DNA of 11,586 nucleotides from Funneliformis mosseae (Eukaryota > Glomeromycota > Glomeromycetes > Glomerales > Glomeraceae). Shown piece after piece: positions 1 through 8,214 of this stretch. The DNA lies in assembly GCA_910592005.1 (NCBI GenBank), contig CAJVPP010003459.1:1-11586 (forward strand). Direction: 5' to 3'. The notes beneath the pieces are model-generated. The model searched no databases, was not told where the DNA came from, and saw only the letters and a program-made list of their open reading frames with translations. Both the position numbers and the translations under genes were made by a program. The first letter of the stretch is position 1. Each line of letters begins with the position of its first letter.

Positions 1-2010
1 AACAAGAGTATTTTTATTATATTTGTTCAAAAAATTCATTATATTAAGAGTTCGCTATATCAAGAGTTGACTGTAAATCTTTACATCTAAAAAAATAACA
101 TATTATATATTAAAATAAAATTATTTTAATAACTTTTACTAATGTGATTTTTATATTTGTTAAAATTTATAAAAAATAAGTTTTATTCATGATTTTTGCA
201 TTCATTAAAAAATTATAAAATATACATTTTATTTGTATTTTTTATATATTTTTTTTTCTCACTTTTTTTCATATTAAGTTTAAGGTTTTACTTAAAAAAA
301 ATATGTATATTATACTAAAATTTCATAAAAATTATTTATTATAAATCTTAATATTTTTATATATATATATTAAAATTAAATTAATTTATTCTTCAATTTC
401 AATTATATCATATATTATAATTAGTATTTTTTCATTTAAATTCATTAGAAGTTTAGTAATTTTGATAATTTTGGTTTATTGCTTTAAAATTAAACAAAGT
501 AAAAATTAAAAATTAATCAAAAATTTGTTTTTAAATTTAAACTTTAAACTAGTTAATGGAAAAAAGAAACAATTTATTTTCTTTTACAAAACTTATTATT
601 TTAAAATGAGTTAAAAATAATTTTTCATGTAATATAATAACTAAAATAATTCATCTATTATGATTAATATTGATGTTTAATTGCATTAATATATAAATTC
701 TTAATTAAAAAATATAAAAGTTTATATTTTTTTTAAAAAAAAATAAATTAAAATAATATAGCAGCATTTAGATTATAATATTATAATTATACTAGATATA
801 TATATTTTTAATTTATTAAACTTTAAAAAAATCTAAAACTTTTTTATATGTAATATTATAAAATATAAGTTGTTAGTTTAAAATAGAGGTTGAAATCAGA
901 TTTGATATTTAGATTTCTGATTTTTAAAATTAAGTAAATCAGAATATAAAACTAATCTAATTTAATTTCTATCATTATTATCTTCATAAGATAATTCTTC
1001 TAATTTTTCAACAAGCTTCTATGTTTATAAATTTAAAATCTTATTTGTGATTTTACTATTTAATATAAATAAATCTATTAAACCTATCAAATTTTATAAA
1101 GTTATTATTGAAATTGCCAAAACTTTTAAAATTCATCAAAATCCATTAAAATTATCAAAATATATTAAAATAATAAAATTTAAATATAAATTATAAATCA
1201 AAATAATATTAATAGTAAATAAAATTAAAAAATAAGCATTTTTATAAAATAGAAATAAGTTTATTAAAGTAAGTAAAATATAAATTAATATAAAAAGATA
1301 TTAATATGAATTTAAATAATCTTTATATAATATTTAAAATATTTAAATTAATAAGATAATTATTAGTATAAATTAAAACTTATTAGCTAAAATAAAATTC
1401 TGAAATATTAGAAGTTATTTTATTGATTGAAATTGAATTAATATTAAAAAAAATTATTTAATAGTATAAATAATTAATATTAAAATATAAATAAGAAAGT
1501 ATATAATAGTGTTTTTATATAATATATATATTATAAATAATAAATTCTTATAGAATTTTCTATTTTAGCTTATATAAATATAAGTTAATAAGATTTTTAA
1601 AGAAATAATTTTCTGATATTTAAAATTTTGTAAGTTAATAAGTCCTTTAACAAAAGTTAAAATAAAATTTAATAAAATTATTTGATAAAATACATTATTT
1701 TGAATTTTGAAGTTTTTTAAATGATTGATAAAATATAAAATACATTGTTAAGAACCATATATAACTTAAAAAAACTATTATAAAATTCTAAAAAAAACTA
1801 ACTTCTAAATAAATATATCCTATTAATAAATATAATAGATAATGGCATTTGTGATTTATATTTAATCACGTGATAATCCTTTTTATTTTGTCGATCTTTT
1901 AATGTTAAAATGTGATTAAAATGTGTAAAGTCAAAGCGATGTTCTTAATTTCAATAACAAGATCTCAAATTGCATCATACGAAATAAATTATTTACGCAA
2001 AAATAGATGT
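1..2010. other. AT-rich intergenic stretch, no gene recognised
   Basis: This stretch is almost entirely A and T, with homopolymer runs and short AT repeats (for example around 359-372), and no reading frame worth calling on either strand. A weak minus-strand open stretch around 960-1020 reads KLVEKLEELSYEDNNDRN and could be a very old coding relic, but nothing supports it beyond lack of stops. From about 1850 onward the sequence becomes less AT-extreme, which probably marks the downstream flank of the minus-strand gene that follows. Confidence 0.6.
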
Positions 2011-2016
2011 TTTATT
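2011..2016 (-). terminator. Candidate poly(A) signal of the Crinkler-protease gene
   Basis: Read on the minus strand this is AATAAA in the context GTTAATAAAACATC, about 120 nt downstream of the stop codon of the 699-residue gene. That is a normal distance for a fungal 3' untranslated region. In such AT-rich DNA an AATAAA can occur by chance, so only the placement supports it. Confidence 0.4.
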
Positions 2017-2136
2017 AACGAATAGCCATTAGTCTGAAATGATTATATAGAAAGTACAAGAATATGCAAAATAAATTACAAAGCAATTCATCCATTAAAT
2101 TTTTTTCCCAGCAAAGAATAATTGTTATATAATGTG

Positions 2137-4236
2137 CTATTTACCAAACCAAATACTTATATTAAGAGCTTTTTCCACTGCATGTATTGGCGATCCTATG
2201 GAATAAATTGCAATATTTGTAGATAAATTCCCATGACCCATTGCTATAACTGCTCCACTTTTATTAAACCATATACTACCAGAATCCCCTTCTTCCGTAA
2301 ATACTCCATTACTCTTTACTGTAATTTGTCTATCTAACCATTTAGGAGGAAATACAGTTTTCTCCTTATGTTTGATAGCTTCTAAAAGGAAACGCCCAAA
2401 TATTCTCTCCTGTTGGTAAAATATGTTGTGAACTCCACTTAACAAAACTGATGATGAAATTGTTTCTTTTATCTGTCCAATAGTCAGTCCGGATGTTCGT
2501 CCAACTTTTAATACAGGTTGCGAAATATCGATTGAATCAAGGTTGTTGATAATATCTATGGTACATGAAAGAGTAATAGGTTCATATGACAGTAGTTTAA
2601 ATGTGGTGTTCGATATGCAAAAACCTTCTGGATCAAAGTTTCGAAAGTTACCATTGCTTGTTAATACTAGTGAAGCTACGGCGGCATCAACTCCATAATT
2701 TTTGCCATCAATTTCATAATTATCACGAAATCCTTTGACAAACGACCCAACTAATGTGTCCTTTTTATTCGCAATTTTAAGGTCGTTTTCAATCTTCTCG
2801 ATTATTGTGCGACTTAAATTCGCTGCTTCTTTATCTTTAAATTTATACTGTGCTTTATTTAACATATCGGTTTCTTTTTCTTTTTCATATTTAAGCATTC
2901 CTACATAGTCAATATACGCCGGTTGATAAATTAATTCTTGTTCAGTACCATCGTTCAAACAGATGACATGTTTGCACGACAAAATATAGGTATTTTCCGT
3001 GCTATCTTTTGCAAATGCTCCTAAGGTTCCCGCACTGATTTTATTTGAGTTTCCAATACTACAGCCCGAAGCAATTATCGGCACATATCTACGACAATAA
3101 TGCGAATCTGTGCCAGTGCCAGTTGTGTGATAAATTCCCTCTCGTACATCTGTTTCTATTCCATCAATAATTTTGGGAAAGTGTTGATCACCAAGGGGAA
3201 TAACACCTTTGCGAATTACATAGAATACGATAGCGGGTCTCTCTTCATAACGACCGCGACTGACTTTCCAGTCTAATGCAATCGCGGTAAGATTTATGAA
3301 TTTCGATCGAAATTCTAGTCCAATATGTGTATCGAGGATATTGTCAAATTTCTTTATCGTTTCCAGAGGGAAAGGAAGTTTCGGAGGATTAAATGGAAAA
3401 TCATCTGTGAATGTTCCCCATGATATATATACTATTGGAAATTCTCCAATAAATTTCAACCGTTCCTCTGGAAGTCTGTCAACTACAACGTACAGATTTT
3501 GGTCTTCATAGATTGAAACTTCTGTAGAAGCTTTCTCGAACTCTTCTCTACCATAGAAGATGTCACGAACATTTGGGTCGTCTAGGAGAAGTTGCAATTC
3601 TTTTTTTATTTGCATAATGGAGTTGAAGAATAATATTTCTTCACAGAATTCTTTCCAAGACATGGATTTGACTTTCAGGTTGTTGTAAACTGAACCCCCT
3701 ATTGACTTCGTGTCTATCATCGCTTGAATAAACTTCGAGAAAGAAGGGTACTCGCATCCATCGGCGACCAGAAATGGGCGACCATACATTTCTTTGAATG
3801 TTGCGGTATATGTTTTATCTTTGTATTTTAGCTCAACAAGGTCTCCTTTAGAAAAGCAACCTAACAAGTATGCTTGATTAAGTTTTCCATGAATAGCCCT
3901 AGGAGTTTCGATAATGATACTAACATGTCTTTCGGCCGGTTTGACAGGAAAATATTCTTTAATCCTCGTTGTCAGCTTCAGTTTTTCACTTCCAGGTTTA
4001 TCCAATATACTTTCATCAGAGATTTTAAAGAAATACAAATTTTCGCTTTCAAATGGAATGTTGACCTTCCATAATTTAACATATCTACTGTTGACGCCAA
4101 TAAATATGTTCGGTTGCTTTTCCATAATAATCTCTTTGAGATCACTAACTAACTTATCATTCTCGATCTCAATCTTAAAAATATTTTCATGAGGGTTTTC
4201 ACCCGCCACTAGACAGAATAATGTAATAGGAGACAT
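2137..4236 (-). CDS. Crinkler-like (CRN) protein with C-terminal S1-like serine protease domain
   Basis: Intact single-exon frame of 699 residues. The start is well supported: an in-frame TAA lies 24 nt upstream (4258-4260) and the ATG has A at -3. Residues 1-110 resemble the ubiquitin-like Crinkler N-terminal header: start MSPITLFCLVAGE, then KLWKVNIPF (54-62), then a P..RIKEYFP..P..RHVSIIIE..R stretch (81-113). Residues 120-205 (GDLVELKYKDKTYTATF, then EYPSFSKFI, then GGSVYNNLKVK and SWKEF) may be a small RAMA-like domain; this is tentative. Residues 300-370 (IGLEF...ALDWKV, then IVFYVIRKGVIPLG and DVREG) look like the lead-in to an S1-like peptidase. The protease proper has TLGAF, His423 in SCKHV, Asp517 in GVDAAVASL, KVGRTSGLTIG (577-587) and nucleophile Ser652 in EGDSGS, so a full triad is visible. 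A charged insert (450-495) separates His from Asp. No signal peptide or membrane segment is seen. Crinklers are intracellular, host-directed or self/non-self conflict proteins in other lineages; substrate and target are unknown here. Its codons are clearly more GC-rich than the surroundings. Confidence 0.9.
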   Translation of the reverse strand: MSPITLFCLVAGENPHENIFKIEIENDKLVSDLKEIIMEKQPNIFIGVNSRYVKLWKVNIPFESENLYFFKISDESILDKPGSEKLKLTTRIKEYFPVKPAERHVSIIIETPRAIHGKLNQAYLLGCFSKGDLVELKYKDKTYTATFKEMYGRPFLVADGCEYPSFSKFIQAMIDTKSIGGSVYNNLKVKSMSWKEFCEEILFFNSIMQIKKELQLLLDDPNVRDIFYGREEFEKASTEVSIYEDQNLYVVVDRLPEERLKFIGEFPIVYISWGTFTDDFPFNPPKLPFPLETIKKFDNILDTHIGLEFRSKFINLTAIALDWKVSRGRYEERPAIVFYVIRKGVIPLGDQHFPKIIDGIETDVREGIYHTTGTGTDSHYCRRYVPIIASGCSIGNSNKISAGTLGAFAKDSTENTYILSCKHVICLNDGTEQELIYQPAYIDYVGMLKYEKEKETDMLNKAQYKFKDKEAANLSRTIIEKIENDLKIANKKDTLVGSFVKGFRDNYEIDGKNYGVDAAVASLVLTSNGNFRNFDPEGFCISNTTFKLLSYEPITLSCTIDIINNLDSIDISQPVLKVGRTSGLTIGQIKETISSSVLLSGVHNIFYQQERIFGRFLLEAIKHKEKTVFPPKWLDRQITVKSNGVFTEEGDSGSIWFNKSGAVIAMGHGNLSTNIAIYSIGSPIHAVEKALNISIWFGK

Positions 4237-4270
4237 GTTTAAAAGTTGAAAGATTATTTAGCAATAAAAT

Positions 4271-4296
4271 GCGAGAGTGAGTGTGAATGTGTATAC
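4271..4296 (-). promoter_or_regulatory. Pyrimidine-rich leader / likely transcription start region
   Basis: On the minus strand this is a C- and T-rich tract (core ACATTCACACTCACTCTCGC) lying between the TATA-like box and the ATG of the Crinkler-protease gene. Fungal genes often start transcription within or just after such CT tracts. Placement 35-60 nt upstream of the start codon fits, but no start site can be read directly. Confidence 0.4.
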
Positions 4297-4300
4297 ATTA

Positions 4301-4308
4301 TATTTATA
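4301..4308 (-). promoter_or_regulatory. TATA box of the Crinkler-protease gene
   Basis: Minus-strand TATAAATA, 65-72 nt upstream of the ATG and immediately upstream of the CT-rich tract. The DNA around it is mixed in composition, so this perfect TATA match is more meaningful than one in the AT desert. No competing TATA is nearer the gene. Confidence 0.5.
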
Positions 4309-4319
4309 TCGTCAGTAAC

Positions 4320-4362
4320 GTGTCTATGTGACACAGAAATACGTAATTATTTCACGTCCAAT
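4320..4362 (-). promoter_or_regulatory. Upstream promoter elements: GTGTC-N5-GACAC inverted repeat and inverted CCAAT box
   Basis: Positions 4320-4334 carry a perfect 5-bp inverted repeat, GTGTC TATGT GACAC, of the size bound by a dimeric transcription factor, 12 nt upstream of the TATA box. Positions 4358-4362 read CCAAT on the plus strand (ATTGG on the gene strand); CCAAT boxes work in either orientation and usually sit 50-100 nt from the start. Both are short matches and their function is inferred from position only. Confidence 0.3.
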
Positions 4363-4587
4363 CAAAATTGAAGGATATAGGATAAACCAACACTATGAAT
4401 AGTTAAAATTCTAATGTTGTGAAAAATTTTTACACCAATATGATTCACTTCCTATTAAAGAACTTATATTAGATGTAATAATTAGTTTTGAATTATTTGA
4501 GATTAGTTTTAAAGATAATTTATTTTATAACTAAGATTTTTAATTATTAATTATTATACCTATTATAATTATTAAAAGCTTTAAATA

Positions 4588-5440
4588 ATACTGAAACTCC
4601 AGAATGAGAATTTCTTAGCCCTTACAGCCAATAAAGTTAATGGGAATTCATTTTCAAATTCTTCCATTTATAAGAAATGTTATTTCTGTCTGTTTTAGAT
4701 CTTTAGGTAAAAGTATTATTAAAAGAGCTTAGTTGTTGGTAATTTCTGGGAAGATTAGTTTTTAAGTTAAATTTGCATTATTAGATCAAGGATATTAAGT
4801 GCTTCTAGTGACAATTTAGTTAAAATGTGCTGGACAAGCTCAGATAGTGAATGAAAAGTGGGGCTTTAATTATGATTCAAATCTTTACCTTGAAAGATAA
4901 TCCTTCATTTTAAAGATTTGAGAGCGGTTTACTCTGGAGCAACTTGAATTAATAGTTGCTGAAGGAGCTTGTTGGGAGATCATCTTATAATTAAAAATTG
5001 TATTCTCAATTCTAAGGAAGTGTCAGCTAATATATATACTAAGTTTGACAAACCATAAATTTTACTGAACTAAAATTTGATGCATTATTTTGTGAATGGT
5101 TTTATAGCATTAGATATACCTTGAATAATTTTGAGATATATTACGCTAAATTAAATACTTCCCACATAATCTCATATGAATCTAATCATTTTTTTTTCAA
5201 GCATAAGATTAATTCAAGATTTAGCCTAATCGATAACTTATTGTAATGTTTAATTCTTGAAAGTTTTAACACCCAAAATATTCAGGTTGTAATTTGAAGA
5301 TAAACTTTTTTGCTTAACATAATTTGGGTAGGTGAAAGCATGCAGTATTAACCACTAATATAATTTCTGAATATTTACAATATATTGATCCATAATTCTC
5401 ATTAACTCACTGTTGTTTTAGTTCAATTTGATTAATATCA
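4588..5440 (+). pseudogene. Decayed plus-strand coding relic, family not recognised
   Basis: Several long plus-strand stretches read as protein but are broken by stops and frameshifts. About 4588-4860 reads NENFLALTANKVNGNSFSNS and later SLVVGNFWED. About 4820-5060, in another frame, reads KCAGQAQIVNEKWGFNYD and then TLEQLELIVAEGACWEII. Positions 5049-5246 are 65 open codons (KFDALFCEWFYSIRY, NNFEIYYAKLNTSHIISYE), after which the same frame continues to about 5440 through stops (CLILESFNTQNIQ, IIWVGESMQY). Within the frames most stops are TAA, with a few TGA and TAG, as expected if Gln and Trp codons decayed. The composition is residue-diverse and not simple AT noise. I do not recognise the family; a dead host gene or transposon ORF are both possible. 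There is no intact start or stop. Confidence 0.45.
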
Positions 5441-6077
5441 TTTCAACTATTGAAGATGCTTCATTTGATTCATTGTTTAAATTGATAAATAAATTGTTAG
5501 CAAATTATTCCATTCATTAATCAAATTATAGTTTGCAAATATACAGAATCAGTTACTTTAAGATACACTAAAATGGTTTGAAGTTTTAGATATTACATTA
5601 AATAGTAGTACAAATAAGATTAAATTCATTGAATTAAGTAATTAAATCTTTATAATGTAACATTACAATTAGGATTAACAAAAGCTTCAGTTTGTTTGAG
5701 ATGAAATCATATAGATATATTAAGTTAATGTATTTTAAAAATTAATCAATTAAAAATATTATTATAGATTAATATAAAACAAAAATTTAAATTTTGATAA
5801 AAAGGTCTTAGTATTCTATTTTCTTAGCAAATCTCTCATATGATTTTTAATATTATTAGATTTTACAGTACATATTAAACCTACTGATTTGATGCTATAT
5901 AATTAATTTTATATCAATAATTCAAATTAAAATTAACTAGTTTACCTTTCAATATAATATAATAAGATCTTTTGACCTTTCTTAATACTATTAATATGAA
6001 ATTATATTTTATCTTATGAGATTTTCAATATCAAATTATCCTTATACTTATATAATTATTATTTTTTTTTATAATAG
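5441..6077 (+). other. AT-rich stretch with a short coding relic, no intact gene
   Basis: Near the left end, about 5425-5518, one plus-strand stretch reads NLINIISTIEDASF then DSLFKLINKLLANYSIH before a stop. It probably continues the relic to its left after a frameshift. The rest, about 5520-6077, is AT-rich with no supported feature. Confidence 0.35.
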
Positions 6078-6720
6078 ATTTATGAAAATAATTCAAATGA
6101 AATTAGTGATATCATTAAAAATATAAACTTTAATAATTTTAATAATCAAGAAGATTATAATACTACTTTTAAATTTCAATACAAATTTAAATTAAACATT
6201 TTATTTTGGGTTAATACTATTATATTACACTATTATAAATATGGTAATCTTAACTATAAAGCTAAGAATTATTCTTCTCAAAAACCTTTAACTCATACTG
6301 ATAATTATACAAATATTTCAAATTTATCTCTTATAGATCTTCTCATAAATTTAACAATTGATCAAATAATTATATTTTAAATATATAATCGAATTATATT
6401 CTTAAAGATTTATATACTAATATATTAAAAAATAGTTTTAATAATCCAAAACAACAGCCAATTTCAATTGATACTATATAGTTTTAAAAAATATTTTAAA
6501 ACAGCTAGTTGATATTAATAACAAGCTAATTATTTTTGCTAATGAAGTTATTATTACAAAAAATAAAATTATTATTCTTTAAAAAATTAATAATATATTA
6601 ACTATTGTCTAACTAAATTATAAAAATATAATAATATAGTCCATAATAAAAAAGTATATGATAGTGAAATAGATTTTGATAATTCTACTAGAGGTATACT
6701 CTGGTAAAATCCATTCAATC
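6078..6720 (+). pseudogene. Decayed hypothetical protein relic, plus strand
   Basis: Positions 6078-6380 are 100 open codons and a stop with no ATG at the start, preceded directly by TAA TAG. They read NNSNEISDIIKN, then KLNILFWVNTIILHYYKYG, then SSQKPLTHTDN and SLIDLLINLTIDQIIIF. After a frameshift, about 6390-6480 reads NYILKDLYTNILKNSFNN. After another, about 6482-6615 reads VLKNILKQLVDINNKLI then FANEVIITKNKIIIL, a leucine/isoleucine-rich, possibly coiled-coil stretch with two TAA codons where Gln would fit. About 6630-6700 reads VYDSEIDFDNSTRGILW then a stop. The consecutive plus-strand fragments suggest one frameshifted dead gene, possibly the same as the relic to the left. The family is not recognised. 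Confidence 0.45.
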
Positions 6721-6850
6721 TGTCATCTGATCTAATCAAAAAATGGATTATTCAGATTATAAATAAATGAATTGCAGATAATTCAGATAGATTCATCAAA
6801 TAACATCAGATTGATCAAAATAATCAGATTGATCAGATAATCTGATCATT
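6700..6850. repeat. Cluster of TCAGAT/ATCTGA motifs with a terminal palindrome
   Basis: About seven TCAGAT or ATCTGA motifs occur in 150 bp in both orientations. ATCAGATTGATCA occurs as an exact 13-nt direct repeat at 6805-6817 and 6823-6835. The cluster ends in TGATCAGAT-A-ATCTGATCA (6830-6848), 9-bp arms with a 1-nt spacer. An imperfect hairpin, ATCTGATCTAATC against GATTATTCAGAT, lies about 6725-6756. Clusters of this kind are typical of sub-terminal transposase-binding regions, but no element boundary or target duplication was found. Confidence 0.4.
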
Positions 6851-6897
6851 TTATTTTATTTTATTTATTTTTTAAAAAAAAACTTACCTTTTTTTTT

Positions 6898-6951
6898 AGA
6901 ATCAGACATGAATATGGACTTGGACTTCAGAATTTATTTGAATAGCTAAGA
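6898..6951 (+). other. Divergent first unit (unit 0) of the micro-exon array
   Basis: A run of T followed by AG (6898-6899) precedes a core reading SDMNMDLDFRIYLNS and then TAA. The MDLDF heart matches the LDLDF/LNLDF heart of the downstream cores, so this looks like a diverged or leading member of the same family. It lacks the YK-GTAAG end shared by the others. Confidence 0.35.
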
Positions 6952-6998
6952 TTAAAAGATATATTAGAATGGAGAGTAAATTCAGTTTTTTTTTGAAA

Positions 6999-8040
6999 TG
7001 TTACTAACATTTCTTTCTTTTTTTTCTTTAAAAAACACCTTTTTGGATCTGGATTTTGACTTATATTATAAAGGTAAGTTAGGTATGAGTTTTTTTATTT
7101 TTTTTTTATCTTTCTTATCTTTAGAATGCTATTAACGATTCTTTTGCTTCTTTTCTTTAGAAAACACCTCCTAAATATGAATTTTGGCTGGGCTATAAAG
7201 GTAAGTTAGTGTTGTTATTTTTTCTTTGTTATTAAGAATATTATTAATATTCTTTTTGCTTCTTTTCTTTAGGAAATACCTTTCTGAATCTGGATTTTAG
7301 CTTAGACATGAAGTAAGGTAGTATAGGGTATTATTTTTATTTATTCTTTGTCTTTGAAATGCTATTAACGTTCTTTTTATTTCTTTTCTTTAAGGAATGC
7401 CTTTCTGGATCTGGATTTTAAGTTAAGCTATAAAGGTAAGATGGTTTAGGGAATTATTTTTATTTCTTTATCTTTAAAATGCTATTAATGTTCCTTTTTC
7501 TTCTTTTTTTATGGTTTTTTTTATTTTTCTTTGTCTTTAGAATGTTATTAATATTTCTTTTACTTCTTTTCTTTAGGGGACGCCTTCCTAAACCTGGATT
7601 TCAGCTTAAACTATAAAGGTAAGGTAATGTAGAGGATTGTTTTTGTTTCTTTATCTTTAAAATATCATTAATATTCCTTTTGCTGCTTTTCTTGTGAGAT
7701 TTTTTGTTTTTCTTTGTCTTTGAAATGCTATTAATATTTCTTTTACTTTTTTTCTTTAAGGAATGTTACCTAGACCTGAATTTTAGCTTAAGTTATAAAG
7801 GTAAATTGTGTTAGGATTTTTATTTTCTTTTTTGTTATTAGAATATTATTACCAATTCTTTTGCTTATTTTCTTTAGAGAATGCCTTTCTAAACCTGAAT
7901 TTTGTCTTAGACTATAAAAGATAAGTTTGGAAGGTATTTTTTCATTTTTTATTTATTTGTCTTTAAAAATCATTTACATTTCTTTTCTTTTTTTCTTTGA
8001 AATACTTTTTTGAATCTGAATTTTAACTTGAATTTTAGGA
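6999..8040 (+). repeat. Tandem array of micro-exon-like units encoding a 13-residue repeat peptide
   Basis: Eight tandem copies of a core of 40-43 nt: 7031-7073, 7161-7200, 7273-7312, 7395-7435, 7577-7618, 7761-7800, 7878-7920 and about 7999-8038. Most are preceded by TTCTTTAG or TTTAAG behind a pyrimidine tract and a TAYTAAC/TATTAAY motif (perfect TACTAAC at 7002-7008). Cores 1 to 6 end at a GTAAG, GTAAGT or GTAAA donor (7074, 7201, 7313, 7436, 7619, 7801). In matching frames they encode NTFLDLDFDLYYK, KYEFWLGYK (preceded by KTPP), NTFLNLDFSLDMK, NAFLDLDFKLSYK, DAFLNLDFSLNYK, CYLDLNFSLSYK, NAFLNLNFVLDYK and NTFLNLNFNLNFR. Implied introns are 72-142 nt. Unit 1 has lost its AG, unit 7 its GT, and units 2 and 6 carry small deletions, so it is at least partly degenerate. 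It may be exon duplication within a dead or living gene, or a satellite derived from one. The protein family is not recognised. Confidence 0.65.
7436..7800 (+). repeat. Higher-order duplication of a double-length array unit (183 + 182 bp)
   Basis: Units 5 and 6 are 183 and 182 bp long, while neighbours are 112-127 bp. Both contain two intron-like segments back to back with no core between them. Their middle parts are close copies (CTTTGTCTTTAGAATG against CTTTGTCTTTGAAATG). The simplest history is loss of one core, fusion of two spacers, then tandem duplication of the fused unit. Confidence 0.5.
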
Positions 8041-8214
8041 AGAAAAAATTTTATTTATTTATTTTCTATTTAGAACTTTTGCTTTTTTTTTAAAAAATAG
8101 AAATCTTTAAAATTATGAGTTTAGGTTTACAATAAGTTTTATAATATTTTAATAAAATAACAATTTATTTATATATAATAAATTATATAAATGATTGATT
8201 TAAAATATAAATAA
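8041..8214. other. AT-rich spacer between array and hAT relic
   Basis: AT-rich, T-rich sequence lies between the end of the array and the stop codon of the transposase relic. The 3' terminus of the hAT element should lie here or further left, but no short inverted repeat or 8-bp target duplication could be matched to anything on the other side. Confidence 0.4.

Noticed and set aside
1866..1873. TCACGTGA palindrome as an E-box
   Set aside because: It is a single match far downstream of the only gene, with no promoter nearby.
3296..3511. Plus-strand open frame of 71 codons
   Set aside because: It lies fully inside the minus-strand Crinkler-protease gene and reads as an antisense shadow with no family features.
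3874..4192. Two overlapping plus-strand open frames
   Set aside because: Both are antisense to the conserved Crinkler header, which is the well supported reading of this DNA.
4887..4984. Minus-strand frame starting MISQQAPSATINSS
   Set aside because: It has only about 33 codons and lies antisense to the plus-strand relic, which gives longer consistent stretches.
6999..8040. CRISPR array
   Set aside because: The repeats are not exact, the spacers are themselves related T-rich sequences, and the genome is eukaryotic by its introns and gene families.
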